Positions 1 to 12,435 of a stretch of DNA of 64,000 bases are shown here, piece by piece. A program made the translations under genes and the position numbers. The stretch is from Angiostrongylus vasorum (lineage: Eukaryota; Nematoda; Chromadorea; Rhabditida; Metastrongylidae), in assembly GCA_018806985.1 (NCBI GenBank), contig JADANN010000284.1:21005-85004 (forward strand). Reading direction: 5' to 3'. The first letter of the stretch is position 1; every line of letters starts with the position of its first letter. Under the pieces are notes generated by a model, which made no database searches, had not been told where the DNA came from, and was given only the letters and a program-made list of their open reading frames with translations.

Positions 1-18
1 GTTCGTGAATAAAGAATC

Positions 19-790
19 TTGATAGAAGAGTTGATCATGCAAGCGAGAAGGACAAGGTACGACGTTATTGCCATGGCGAAGACGAGACGACGAAACGCCA
101 ACGCCGTCTATGACACCGGAGAAGAACTGTTCTTCGGAACATGCGACAGTAGAGGAATCGGCGGCGTCGGCGTTCTCGTCAACACGAGTTTGTCCATAAA
201 CATCGATTCATTCGAACAACTAACAATCCGAATCGGACGTTTACGATTAAAAAGATGTGGATCAATACAGGCTTTGACAGTTTTCGTCGTTTACGCGCCG
301 ACATCAAACTATGACGAAGGAGAAGTCGAAGCTTTCTATATGGGCTTGGAGAAGTTCTGCAGAGAAGACAATACATTCTTCAAGGTCATCACTGGAGGTT
401 TTAATGCCAAGACTGGACAAGGAGAACGTCTGAAGAACGTCACATTGGGACCCATCGATTAGAATGGAACGAACAGCTTGAACGGCTATCTGAATTTATC
501 ACGACGACCAAGACAATCCATGGTAACTCGCAATTCCGGAAACCACACCTCAACGCTGGACGTGAGAGTCTCCCAATGGAGAATACCATAACGAAATAGA
601 CCACATCATAGTAAATAGAAGTATTTGCCTAACCGATGTCGTTGTTGTCCCAAAATTCTACACGGGATCAGACCACCGACTCCTTCGTGCAAGATTCTAT
701 TTGTCGCGGAAAGGAGAAAAGCCGCTAAATTCAAAAACCGAAGTCCCAGAACTACCGCAAACTGGGACTTATTCAATTCATTAGTTGGAG
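19..790 (+). pseudogene. RTE copy A endonuclease domain (dead)
   Basis: APE-like endonuclease that in a live element nicks the target DNA to prime reverse transcription. It is open from 19 to 462, then continues in other frames to about 790. Visible landmarks are the VVYAPTSN block, a degraded form of the GDFNA block, and the downstream segment with EIDHIIVN and YTGSDHR. Two catalytic positions are lost: the Glu before TRR is Lys (MAKTRR, around 78-95), and the Asp of GDFNA is Gly (TGGFNA). With the frame breaks after 462 this cannot be a working nuclease. The related copies at 13.2 and 26.4 kb keep the GDFNA Asp. Confidence 0.88.
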
Positions 791-795
791 TGAAC

Positions 796-1500
796 CTAGA
801 CAGGTTTGACAGAACACTGGACGAAAGGTAGCCATGTAAGCAAGCAAGGTTCCGGAAAGGATTTAGTACGATGCATCGCATCCACACGATAGCAAGATTT
901 ACTAAAGTATCGCGAGAGTACAAAAGACGGCTCTGTCTCGCTTTCGTCGATTTGAAGAAGGCCTTTGACCCAACTGAGATAGAAGCAGTCATGGAACCCC
1001 TTGAGGGTCAAGGAGTCCCTACTCAATATATAAATATTCTTCGTTAGGTGTACAAAAAATTTTGCAAACTAGGTATCACCATCCTGCAAAGGTATTAACA
1101 TCGACGTCAGAAGAGAGGTGAGGCAAAGGGACACCGTCTGGTCAAAATTATTTTCCGCCACCCTCGAGAACCTTATGTGAACTTTGGGATGAAATAATAT
1201 GGGAGTGAAAGTCGATAATCGGCAATTGCACCATCTTCGCTTTGCTGATGACATCGTCCTTATAACACCAAACATTAACCAAGCGGAACGAATGCTTGCC
1301 TCCTTTGATAAAGCCTCTGAAAGGTTCTTCGACTAAATCTCAGAAAAACGATGTTCATGAGGAACGGATTGGCTTCGTATGCCCCATTCACGCTCAACGG
1401 AACAAATATCTCTAAATGCTCCAGTTATGTCTGTCTAGGTTGGGAAATCAATATGATGAAAGATTTAGCTCCAGAGCTGAGCAGAAGGAAACGAACGGCT
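796..1500 (+). pseudogene. RTE copy A reverse transcriptase fragment
   Basis: C-terminal part of the RTE reverse transcriptase, broken by stops and frame changes. The segment with LCLAFVDLKKAFDPTE (about 925-985) carries the first palm aspartate block, and RFADDIVLI (about 1228-1265) holds the intact catalytic ADD. MFMRNG and FTLNGTNIS follow at about 1351-1410, which is the normal RTE order. The text ends inside the thumb/connection region at about 1500 by fusion to another repeat. Confidence 0.88.
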
Positions 1501-1504
1501 TGCC

Positions 1505-2860
1505 TTTGTATTACTTCAAAAATTTTTTACCTCAAAGCCTGCGGTTCGCATTATTGCACTGATCGAAGCAGTGAGTAAAGCTGAAGATTCAACTCAAAAG
1601 CAACATGCAAGCGTGTCTCCGACTTTACGAATGTGGTAAGTTCTGTCTTTTCTGTTTGGCTGATGACAAACCGAAAGCACCGTCAGAGCCATCAGCTCTA
1701 TGTCGAGAATTTTATGAACGCTAAATAAAGCTGATTAAGCATTCTGTGTCGTTTTAACTGAATCGCTGAGAAACGAACAATTTCGCTACAGCATTCTACT
1801 TGCACTTTCGAAATGACACTGTCCACCGTCGGAGAAACCAAGCCAGTGAAGAAAAAACGGTAGATTTACCACAATTCATTCTGAGGGTCGTTACACTGCT
1901 AGAAATCTCTTCAAGATATTTTAGCATTAAAATGGTCATTTCAATGGAGCAGGAACCGCGCAGATTGTCACGTTGTTCTTTTTTCAGATTAAGAAACACC
2001 ACAGTACCGGTTATTTGCACTCTTCCTGCTTTGTACTGGTCTTGAAATAGTCAATAATTTTTTCACGATTTGTTCCTTCCAGTTAGAGCCAAAGCTTTTC
2101 ATTAGGCTTTTATTCCAAATACTTTAATCAGGAATATCTCGAATAAAAAATGATCAGCAATAAATAGCTGAGAAAAAGTCCGTACTCACTTCTGGTAGAA
2201 ACCTCTTGCACTTCCTGAAAGTCGGAGATGTGAAAAAGTAACCGCTACGTGCCCAAGAACCCCTCATTACTGCAGACCTGATATCATGGCATGAGATGTT
2301 CTCCGTGCCGAAACGAATTGTTCATCGTTTTCGCAGAAAAAATATTTGAGGGGTTTACTTCGTAGCCATTTGAAGCCATGTTTCAATGTCAATTTCAGCA
2401 AACAACAGAAAAGGTTAACCCGAACGCAAAGGAAAGCAACGAATATTTTATCGTCTCAAAAAGCTGTCTCATCAAAGATAATGGCATTAATGATTCCAGA
2501 GCTTTCTGTCATCTTCCTTATTACAAAGTTTTTACAATGAGGTTCTTGAGTCGTACTAACCTCTAGCGCGCCTTTTGACGAAACATTTGGCTGTAGACAA
2601 AATAACAACATTGTCTTTGATCCTCTCTTTTGAAGCACAGAAATACTTCTCTTTTTTTGTAATCGCCAATTCAGCAAGATGCGAAAAGAAATAGGACGTT
2701 TTGCAGAATGGTCTAATCGGTTCTTTCCATAATTCAGGCTTTTATTTTACTTCAAAATTTTGACCTGCAATGGGACTCCAAGGGAAATATCGCTGGATCT
2801 TACTAGATAAAAACTGCACAGGAATGCATTCAATGCGATTCAGAAATTTGTCTTAATGGA
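1505..2860. repeat. Repeat U, unit A (duplicate of 34,085-35,428)
   Basis: About 1.35 kb of non-coding sequence aligning directly and nearly end to end with 34,085-35,428; for example both end in the same stretch with TAGATAAAAACTGCACAGG. Parts are also related to units B and D. I recognise no protein family. The short frames here are not conserved in frame between copies. Confidence 0.8.
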
Positions 2861-3440
2861 TGACAGCACAGCTCGTTCTTCGGGCTTGCAAAAATGCTGC
2901 GCGGTATACCAGGCTAGACTTCGCATTTTGAAGAGCTGCTTAGTGATGCCTGCCCCCTCATGCAAGTTAAAACTTTTTACTTGTTCTACAACGCGTCTTT
3001 CATACTTGGTGTGCTGATCCCAGCACTTTTTCTCATCTGATTGTTTCCTCGCATCCATCGTAAACTAAGGTCTTTCTTACGCGTGACTTCGGTTACTGCG
3101 TGATTATTTTCCCTTCCATCATGAATATCGTAGAACGCTCCTCGAGTGGATTCTCCCTGGAGTCCCTAAGATGGGCTAGAGCGTTCCTATTTAGACCGCA
3201 GTGACTGATTTTTTTTTACGACAACCCCGACACCATTTTTTCTGAACCTGGAGAGATGAGAGACGTGATGAGCAGGAGTAGGATCGAGGAAGCAATGTGC
3301 CCGTGATAGAAGGTATCACTGGCACTGTGTGGCTAGCTTACCATGCCTTGACGTCGGATTTCGAGGAACTGTTTGTTAGCCGCTGTAGCTTAAACGGTTG
3401 TCCGAAAATAGTAATGGGTAATATTTGTTCCAGAGTGGAA
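2861..3440. other. Unclassified spacer with one short minus-strand frame
   Basis: Unlike its surroundings, this stretch has no obvious partner elsewhere in the window. A 72-codon frame on the minus strand (2840-3058) has a charged, fairly normal composition (MDARKQSDEKKCWDQ near its start). I do not recognise it, and it has no visible splice context. It could be a relic of an exon or transposase, or chance. Confidence 0.3.
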
Positions 3441-5370
3441 GACGCAGCGCTGTACTAATCGATGCAGTGAGTAAAACTGAATGTTCCATAATCAATACCA
3501 ATATGTAAGCGTGTCTTCCGGTTGGCGAATGTAACGGATTACGTCTTTTTTTTGTTTCGTTGATGTAAGCAGAATCGTAAGCGCCATCAGCGCCGTCAGC
3601 ACTTTTTAGGAGAATTTTATGAATGGTGCATGAAGCTGAATAAGTAGTTGAGTGTCGTTTTAATTGAATCGCTGAGAAACGAGGAATTTCCCTGCAGCTT
3701 TTTACTTTCGTTTTTAATATGACGTTGTGTCATGTTCGGATAGTCCAACTCAACGAAGAAGAAATATCTCGTTTGCCATACTTTCAGTTGAAGGGTGGCG
3801 GGAGTGCCAGAAATCTCTTGCGAAGTATTTTAACATTCAAATGGTCATCTACAGTAAAACAAAAAAAACCACGCAGATTGCCCATTTAGTTCTTTTTCGG
3901 GAATAAAAAACATCATAGTAGCGGAATTTTTGTACTCTTCCTGCTTTCTGCTGCTCTTAAAATGGTCAGTTATTCTTTCATACAATTCCGTGAAAGCCAC
4001 AGCTTTACATAAGACTTTTCCTGCCGATGCTTTAATTAGGGAAATCTTAATTGAAGATGGTTGAGACGAAATGGCTGTAAAAAAGGACGCATTTACTTCC
4101 AGCATAAGCCTTTAGTACTTTCTGAAGGTCGGAGATTTGAAAAACTAACCATCACAATCGCCTTAGCCTTATTACTGCAGAACCTGACATGAGTACCTTC
4201 AAACGTTCTCCATGGCGAAACGAATCGTTTACAGCTTTCTAGCTGCTTGTAGCTGTGTCTCAATGGCAATTTTAGCAAACAACAGAAAGGGATAACCTCA
4301 ACGCATGGAAAAGCAAGGAATGATTTTTCCTTTTTGAAAGCTGTTTTATCAAAGATTAAGAGCGGAATGACTTCTAAACTTTTTCTTATGTTACTTATTA
4401 CAACGTTTCTAGAAAAGTTGTTTAGAGTCGTAACAGTGCCCCACCTTACCTTTTTGATGAAACAATGTCGGAAACCAATGAGACATTTTATGCTTTTCAT
4501 ATGTAGAGATAAGCCCCTTCTACTACATTTTGCAGGAATTGACATTGAGAGTGTCTGTAAGCGTTTCCGAAAGTGGCTCAATGATGTATCTCTTCGCAAA
4601 AAGTATTCGAAACCCGCTTCGACACGGAGGACGTCGTAAGCTGTTTATTCCAGGTTCTCTTATGAACGAAGTCCTGGCAAACGTATTCGTCACTACCTTC
4701 TTCGAATACTCGGCAAACACGAGGTTGACGAAAAGATTTATTCAGCCAACGTTTCAACGTCTTCTAGTCATTCAAAGCCGTATTGATCCGCATCGACAAT
4801 GCACAGTAGTCGTCCTATCGCGCCGAGAAGTAATGGTAACTTTCGAAATCCCCATATCTTCAGAATATATTGTAGGTCTCTGTAAAAACGTGGTCTCTCT
4901 TGTCGAGATTTTTCCGACCATTTTAAATCGAAATTTTCTTGGTTAACACCACCGTTATAAAATCCTTATGCATGGCTATCGCTTTTGCTGGGAGCTACCA
5001 TTCATGAAATAGTTCTCAGTATATTAGCAAAGAGGAAGAGTGCAAAACCGGTGCCGGGATGCTTGTTGTCAGCAAAAGGACTAAAATGGTAATGTGTCTG
5101 GTGTCTCCATCGTTGCATTCAACATTTGAATGGGGAAAACATTTGAATGTGGAAAGAAAATTTTACCATATTTTCAGCTGAGGGTGGCGGTAGTGCTAGA
5201 AATCTCTTGTGAAGTATTTTAACATTTAAATGGTCATCTCAGTAAAGCAAAAAACCGCGCAGATTGCCATTTAGTTCTTTTTCGGAATGAAAAACATCAT
5301 AGTACCGGATTTTTGTACTCTTCCTGCTTTCTGCTGCTCTTGAAATGGTCAGTCTGCTAAACACTAAATT
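3440..5370. repeat. Repeat U, unit B (duplicate of 36,640-38,310)
   Basis: Direct duplicate of 36,640-38,310, with an extra copy of an internal segment (3,775-3,965 is repeated at about 5,165-5,355). Near 4,743-4,781, on the minus strand, it carries a hammerhead-like motif followed by GAATAAATC and a CAACCTCGTG block. This is the same arrangement as at 47,861 on the plus strand, so the unit may be a non-autonomous relative of the PLEs. Confidence 0.75.
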
Positions 5371-5602
5371 TCTCTTAAACGTTTACTAATAGCTTCACTC
5401 TCACCGACTTTATTTTGCCGATAGTCATGGTTCCACCTGTTCTACTACCTCCTCTAACCCAGTTTTTGGCTTTGCAGCTAGGATGTTAGATGCTCAGAGA
5501 TTTCTGTTCCTATTGTAATGCATGTACGATGCATGCATGCACCACGGATCCTGCTCATATGAAGGATCTCGAGCCGGTCAGTCGCGAAGCTGCGTGGGGC
5601 AT

Positions 5603-6055
5603 TATAGAGAATTCCCCCATCAGATAGAAAATTCTCTATCTACCTAATCAGTGCATCCTATGGGTCGATGGAGACCGCGTTGCTACACCGACGGGTGCGT
5701 ATCCTTCGTCTGTGTCCAGTTCTGGCCAATGGGCAAGCCGCTCGCTTGGACGTAGCCACGCCCACTAGCACCGTCATTTTGGCACGACGACACCATGGAG
5801 TTCGCCGTTACCAATTCCATCATAATTTCCCTCCCGCTTGATCTTTCTTTACAAATTTATTTGCTTATGTTGTAATCATATTAAGTGTAATCCTTAGCTC
5901 TTGCATTGCTGATACATTAATGTTATCGTTGATTCTCGTGTATATGTTGACATGAGTTCGATGCTGTCATCGTTCACAGGTACTTTACAAACGGTTCTGC
6001 ACTACTATTCGCTCCCTCGAACGCTCTTCGTACTCTTGTGCTGTGAGCCGTTACA
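5603..6055 (+). repeat. BEL-1 5' LTR
   Basis: 453 bp, TATAGAG...TTACA, closely matching 11,856-12,435. The start forms a small hairpin (TAGAGAATT and AATTCTCTA), a feature shared in form with the BEL-2 LTRs at 56,075 and 57,388. Confidence 0.9.
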
Positions 6056-6069
6056 TTGGTGCATTGACC
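6056..6069 (+). other. BEL-1 primer-binding site (tRNA-Gly-like)
   Basis: TTGGTGCATTGACC follows the LTR directly. TGGTGCAT is complementary to the ATGCACCA 3' end expected of nematode tRNA-Gly; beyond this the match is partial. The same TTGGTGCAT reappears after the second LTR at 12,436. Confidence 0.6.
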
Positions 6070-6149
6070 AACTCGACTCGAACTCAAAGGAACAAGCACC
6101 AACGGACACACCCGCAACTGGCCAAACCTCAACAAGGGAAACTACTTTC

Positions 6150-7660
6150 GAGTACGTTAGATTGAATTCAAAAAAAAAGAATTACAACTGTCTTCTCCGC
6201 TCGTCAAGGACTATTAACAAAGGCAGTTAACAGCTTCATATCCACCTTAAATAGCTATCAAAACGAAATAGACACACCAATAAACTTGCCATCGGAACAA
6301 ACCAGCGGGATCGAGTACATTACTGAACGGCGAAGGAAGACAGCACAAGCCAAATCAGCTATTGAGCATGATAGCAACACGTTCCAGATCGCGCTAGATG
6401 GTTACGCCATGATAGCAGACCAACTCCAGCAAAATCCCAATACTCAAGCAAAAGAGGAGCTGCAACACGCTGCTAATATGAACGTAGAAAAAAACAGTGG
6501 AACACCTCGACGAAGCGGAACGCTGTCTCTCTAATATTCTCGACTTAAGAAAAAACGTTGGAAGGCACCGAGACTATCGTGGCTAAAGGACTCAAACGTC
6601 ATTCCACCTCTGACTAATCTACCACCCATCCCTATTCCAAAATTCAACGGAGGCATAAGGGAGTGGGAAGCATTTTTGGGGGAGCATTCAATTATAATGT
6701 ACTCACACCGGATAGACGACCTCCAAAAAATGACCTATCTGCTGGACGCCCTTCAGGAAGAAAAAAAAGAATGCGTCAACAGTATCAAATATCGCAAACT
6801 ACTTATTCAATAGTAATGCAGCATCTGAAAAGAGAAGTACGACAATAAGCAAGCTCTCGTCCGTCGTCTGTTACATAGATTACGTACAACAGAAGCAAAG
6901 ACGAAACGCCTCGAAGATCAGAAAAAAACTGTGTGGAACGCTTTACTCGATAGTTGTTCAACTGCAACAAAAAGTTGAATTCATCGATACTCTGCTGTTA
7001 CAGCAACTGCTGTTAGGAAAATTCACAACAGAGATTCAACGGCATGCGCGGCAAAAAGGACGACAGAGAGCAGAAGATACAAAAACATGCGAACTGCTGA
7101 AGGATGTCAACTACATAAGGGAGGAACTCGAACTAGGGGGACCAAGAGCAGGAGAGGCCCATGTTAGGAACGGAGCACATAAGTCAGCCAGAAAGGATGT
7201 TCAAAAGTACACGATATTCATGCTTCTACTGCAACAAGGTAGGACACCTACCAAACGATTGTGCGGAGATAAGAACTCAACAAGAAAAGAGTACAAAGTA
7301 TTAAAACTCCTAATCTCTGCTACAATTGCGGTTCATCATTGCATCAGCTTCCGGTCTGTAAAGCAGGCCCGTGCCGAAATTGCAATAAGCACGGACACCA
7401 CACTTCCATTTGTAGGTATCAGCACGTAGAAGCGGAATACAGACCGAGAAAAAGAGGAAATACTACAAGCGACAGAACAAACGCACCTACGAAATTAACA
7501 AATACCACTCCAAGGGAAAAGAAACCCAGTTCATCAAAAATCAATAGAGTAACGTCTGAAGAGACGCGGCCTGAGGATACCGTCGTTCTTCATGCTAAGA
7601 GGGAACACGCACCCAACAGTCAAATTTTTGCAGGGCAGGTGAAAGTGTTCAATCCCCGAC
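6150..7660 (+). pseudogene. BEL-1 gag polyprotein (frame-broken)
   Basis: Structural protein of the retrotransposon particle, in several frames. An N-terminal segment is open at 6286-6534. Around 6610-6720 is a block reading PPIPIPKFNGG, the conserved core of BEL/Pao gag, reached by a frame change. Near the C-terminus are zinc-knuckle motifs: CFYCNKVGHLPNDC (about 7221-7262), then CYNC...C and CRNCNKHGHHTSIC inside 7310-7420. At least three frame changes make it non-functional. Confidence 0.85.
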
Positions 7661-7681
7661 AAGACGAAACAAGAAATAACG

Positions 7682-9416
7682 GACGTCATCCTCGATACAG
7701 GTTCTGACCGCTCATTCATTACTAATGCGCTAGCCAATCACCTTCAACTGTGAAATAGTGATTCCACCGAATTAAGGATCCACACATTCGGTGACTCAGA
7801 GCCGATTACTAGGACATGCGGCGTCACTACGTTCAAATTGAAGGATGCATTTTTGATCAGAGCAAGAAATTACGGCAACTAGAATCGATAAGATTACACA
7901 ACCATTAGAACGTCTAAAACTAAACGGAGAGGACACGGAATTTCTCGAAAATCAGAAAATTAAACTCTCGATCAATCCAGATCTTAAATCACCATATACC
8001 CACAAATCCTTCTCGGATGCTCAGATTCTCTCGCCATGCTTGATAGCGGAATAAACCCAGCAAGAACATTGCCATCAAGATTAAAATTAATCCCATCCAA
8101 ACTTGGATATCTTGTGACAGGAACGCTGTATGACCGAAGCGATAAATCGAGAGAGACGGTACCTCTGAGGACAGATGCCACACATGCAGGTCAGCACATA
8201 ACTGAACAGCAGTCATGGGAAAAAATATTGGTCACTAGAGTCATCAGGAATCCATGAATACACAGGACCAAGCGCACAAGAACGACAGCAACAGAACGAC
8301 GAGATCTGGGAAGAGTTCCAGAGAACAATAGAAAAACGGGAATACGGCTATTATGTTCGCCTCCCTTGGAGAAATGATGCAGACACATTACCAGATAACA
8401 AAAGCATCGCGGCAAAACGATTGCAGGCGACAATAGCGAAGCTGGAGCATGATCCAATTATGTTCCAAAATTATCACGAAACCATCAAGGAACAACTAGA
8501 TCAAAATATCATTGAAGAAGTTGACGAATCAAGACCATCAAAAGGAGCGATAATACATTACCTTCCACACGAAGCGGTCCTCACTCCGAACAAAGAAACT
8601 ACAAAGTTGAGAATTGTTTACGATGCATCTGCTCACCTCAAGAAGGCTCCCCTCTTTAAACGACGCTCTTCATCAAGGTCCACTACTCCCACTACAAATA
8701 TACGACATTTTACTTCGGTTTCGCATCGGAAATGTCGCAATGATTAGCGACGTCGAAAAGGCTTTCCTCCAAATACGGCTGCACGAAATATAGATAAAGA
8801 TAGAAAAGTTAGAGACGCGACGCGATTCCTATGGATCCGAGATATCTCACAACCTCTGGAACCAAGGAACATAATCGTGTACAGATTTACCCGAGTTACG
8901 TTTGGACTCCATTGTTCATCATTCCTTCTAGCAGGAACAATTAAACACCATTTGAATAACTGTCAAAATGACCCTAAATTCGTCAACCACCTCATTAGTA
9001 ACAATTATGTGAATAACGTGATTTTAATGGTCGCATCAACACGAGAAGCAGTGTCGGTATACAAAGAAACAAAGCAGATATTCAATGATTTGAACACGAA
9101 TTTACGTGAATTTCTTCCAAACGACAAGGACTTTCTACAGCAAATTCCTCAAAGGGATCGAGCATCAAATAGTCTACAAAAAGTCTTAGGCATACCTTGG
9201 CGTTCTACGGAGGATAAACTGCTTATCTCATGCAGATATCCACCAAAACCAAAACTGACCAAACGTGCAATCGCCGAACAGGTAGCTGCTATCTACGATC
9301 CTGTGGGGTGGCTCACGCCACTCACATTAAGAGGAAAGCAATTTCTTCAAGACCTCTGGAACTTCGACTATACGTGGGACAGTCCTCTGTCAAACGAACA
9401 CAGAGACAGTAAATGA
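7682..9416 (+). pseudogene. BEL-1 protease and reverse transcriptase (inactivated)
   Basis: The aspartic protease active site DTGSD is readable at about 7694-7708, one frame off the upstream gag frame. The RT starts around 8270 (EYGYYVRLPW) and reads through LRIVYDASA (8610-8640). The first palm Asp in SDVEKAFLQ (8747-8775) is again in another frame. The block open at 8877-9416 has FTRVTFGL and then YVNNVIL, where an Asp-containing YVDN/YVDD form is expected, so a catalytic Asp has become Asn. Together with the frameshifts at about 8,640-8,870 this RT is dead. Confidence 0.87.
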
Positions 9417-9474
9417 TTTTAACGGATTTGAAACCTTCATTCCACGAAAAGTAGCCCAGATTGTAGTTTCATCC

Positions 9475-9950
9475 ATGCTGATTCTCTTCGCGGATACTAG
9501 CAAACATTGCATGGCTACCTGCGCCTACACTGTTTCCAATGATGGATTACAACTACTCGCAGTGAAGTCTAAGTTGCCATCAGTCAGGGACAACCCCACA
9601 ATTCCAAAACCTGAACTAAATGCACTGAGATTGGCAGCACGGTTAGCATATTCAATATATACGTCACTAAACAACCTCTATAAAAAATATAACTATACTC
9701 TCGGACTCAGAAGTCGCGCTCAACTGGATACGGTCCAGCGAGGTACACAAAACAGCGTGGGTGTTGGTAAAAAACCGCATAATGGAAATACGCCGAATAG
9801 TGGAAAACCTACCAACATCCGTAGAATTTGGCTACACAGCCACTAATCTAAATGCTGCTGATTATGCTACAAGAGGGCTAAACAAATTCGAATTAAAAGA
9901 CCACATATGGCGGAAAGGACCGGCATTGATTAGGGAACTACACCCACAAA
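9475..9950 (+). pseudogene. BEL-1 RNase H region
   Basis: The region after the RT contains LFADTSKHCMA, whose Asp fits the first RNase H catalytic position, and PKPELNALRLAARL, whose Glu fits the second. It is open from 9475 to about 9650, then shifts. A second open part (9761 onward) has the ADYATRGL segment that usually closes this domain in BEL/Pao pol. Confidence 0.8.
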
Positions 9951-10185
9951 AGGTCAACACCTTTTTACATTACAGCAAGGAAGCACACAAAGGGCATAAG
10001 CATCCACAGCTACATCACCAACCAACACACCCGTCGCAGAATTACTCGACTGGAAGCGTTTTAACAGACTCGCAAGAGCAAAAAGGACAACTGCATATGT
10101 TCTCAGATTCATAAGCGAAACCAGCTCTAAGGTACGGAAGGAACTGCGTTACCGGATATACAAGTATATCCCAGAACTCCACTCA

Positions 10186-11570
10186 ATGTCAATAGAAACA
10201 CACGTCGCGGCCATAGAGCAAGAAGCAACCTTACGAGTTGTGATACAAAACCACCAAGCAGTGTATCTTCCTTTACGATCAATGAAGGATTACAAGCATT
10301 TAAAGTTATATCACGATGAATGGGAAATCATTGGGTGCAAAGGCAGATTAAACAAGGTAGACCTGCCACGTGAAGCCTAGCAACCAATTCTAATCAGCTC
10401 TAAAACAACACTAGCAGGATTAATAGTTGTCGAGGCATATCTCCCGTTCCACAATGCAACAGGAGACACCATAGCTAACGCACGCGAAAGATTCTGGATG
10501 ACGAGTATACGGCAAATCGCTAAGAAAGTTATGAGACAATGCGTACCCTGTCAAAGGATGAACAATCTCCCTACAAATACCCGCCGATGGATGACCTTCC
10601 AGAAAGATGAGTGAGACGATCACGTCCGTTTGAGCATGTAGGAGTAGAGTATTTCGGACCGCTAACAGCGAGAAATAACGATGGAACGACAAAGGTCTAC
10701 GGCATCATCATCACGTGTGCGACAACCATACTACTTCACTTAGAAATCGTAAACAGCGTAACGACGAATGATTTCCTGATAGCCCTAAGACGATTTTTTT
10801 GCCAGACGAGGAGTGGCTAAAACTATCACCTCTGATAACGCATCCAATTTCCTACTGAGAGAACAAATTCTACAAGAGGCAATTCTTCCCGTTATTAACG
10901 ACGCGTCACTAGAAAATACAATGGCAACGAAGGGAGTAATATGTAGGGCAATTACGCCGTATGGCACGTGGAAGGGGGCATTTTACGAGCGTCTCATAAA
11001 GTCGGTAAAATACTCTTTATACAAAGTATTGCAAAGGACGATCCCAACAACGGAGGAATTGGAAACCCTCTTGGTAGAAATAGAGGGAAATCTCAACAGT
11101 CGACCTCTCTCATACCAAGAAGAAGGCTCTGACATCCTGGTTACCTTGCGACCAATCGACTTTATCCAGCGAGACATGATAACAACATATCCATTCGAGT
11201 TCAGCAGTGAAGAAGAAGACGATAAGACGTATCTTCCACCCCCAAGAGGCAGCATTACTACGCACGCGAAGGGAAGTGCAAGATGCGCTCGCATCAAGTC
11301 ACAAACTGACAGAACAATATTGGAGAATTTGGAGCCAAGAATATTTGAAAAGTCTTCGAGAGACTCACAAATTTAATATAAACAACAAACGAGGCACTAT
11401 ATTAACACCAATCATAGGCACGGTGGTACTAATTCAGGATCCAATTCTGCCACGAAACACGTGGAAAATGGCGCGCATCATCGACTTGAAACAGTCAGAA
11501 AGTGGTACGATCCGAGAAGCTACAACTCAAATTACCAACCGGACGTATCACAAGGAGACCGATTAATCTA
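10186..11570 (+). pseudogene. BEL-1 integrase with C-terminal tail (inactivated)
   Basis: The zinc-binding part ends with CVPCQRMNN (about 10,540-10,566). In the catalytic core the first acidic position is Glu in VGVEYFGPL (10,635-10,660) where Asp is usual. The second Asp is in TSDNASNF (about 10,830-10,850) and the third acidic residue in GAFYERLIKSVK (about 10,975-11,010). Then come NSRPLSYQ and LRPIDF (11,095-11,165), and a DUF5641-like tail with GTVVLIQDP (11,420-11,445) in another frame. A stop after the zinc-binding part and frame changes at 10,813 and 11,300 break it. Confidence 0.87.
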
Positions 11571-11839
11571 CTGATTCCGCTTGAACTAGGAGGCAGCCCA
11601 ACAGAGAAACAGTTAGAAAAAAAGGCAAGAGATAGAGTCGCCGACTCAAGTTCCGCAAAGCGCGGTGGAAATTAGATTCACAAAGGAACCATTTTTTGCA
11701 AGGCGAGGAGGAAAGTGAACCGGAAAATTACCCCGAAGTAAACGGTTAAGAAGGAAGCGAATCGCCGAGTCACCACTATAACTTTGAACCACGAAACTCC
11801 ATTCAAGCTATAACATCAGTCACCGTCTAGCCCATTCCT

Positions 11840-11855
11840 ATAGTAGGGAGGGGAC
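11840..11855 (+). other. BEL-1 polypurine tract
   Basis: TAGTAGGGAGGGGAC lies directly before the TATAGAG start of the second LTR, the expected site for plus-strand priming. Confidence 0.7.
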
Positions 11856-12435
11856 TATAGAGAATTCCTCTATCAGATAGAAAATTCTCTATCTACCTAA
11901 TCAATGCATCCCATGGGTCGATGGAAACCGAGTTACTACAACGACGTGTGCGTACCCTGCGTCTATGTCCCATTCGGGTCAATGGGCACGAGTCCCTCTA
12001 TCAGATAGAAAGTTCTCTATCCACCTAATCAATGCATCCTATGGGTCAATGGAGACCGCGTTGCTGAACCGACGGGTGCGTATCCGTCGTCTATGTACAG
12101 TTCTGGCCAATGGGCAAGCCTCTCGCTGGGACGCAGCCACGCCTACCGGCACCGGCATTTGGCCCAGCGTCGCCTTGGTGAGCGCCGTCGCCAGCTCCAT
12201 CATTGCCCCTCTCCCGACTGATCTTTCCTTACAGATTCATTTGCTCAGGTCGTAGTGACAGGAATTGTAATAGTTAGCTCTTTGCATTGTTATTACGTTA
12301 ATGTTATTGTTGATTTTCGCATATGTGTTGACATGAGTTCGATGCTCTCATCGTTCATAGGTACTTACAAACGGCTCTCCACTAATATTCGCTCCCTCGG
12401 ACGCTCTTCGTACTCTTGTGCTGTGAGCCGTTACA
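11856..12435 (+). repeat. BEL-1 second (3') LTR with internal tandem duplication
   Basis: 580 bp against 453 bp in the 5' LTR. The difference is a direct duplication of about 127 bp: the block from about 11,867 recurs from about 11,995, beginning CCTCTATCAGATAGAAA in both. It is followed by TTGGTGCAT, the start of an internal region, not by genomic flank. Confidence 0.88.

Larger units (their letters stand above)
1..1505 (+). mobile_element. RTE-clade non-LTR retrotransposon, copy A (internally deleted)
   Basis: Decayed RTE-type element with an apurinic endonuclease (EN) half and a reverse transcriptase (RT) half in the usual order. It enters at or near the left window edge, already inside the EN domain. 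At about position 790-796 the end of EN is joined directly to the RT region that normally follows several hundred bases later, so the linker and RT fingers are missing. The copy stops at about 1505, where an unrelated repeat (also seen at 34.08 kb) begins. The family is recognised from its close relation to copies B and C in this window and from the EN and FADD motifs. Confidence 0.9.

Noticed and set aside
4093..4599. 168-codon minus-strand frame in repeat U
   Set aside because: The matching unit at 37.4-37.9 kb is split into different frames, so coding is not conserved.
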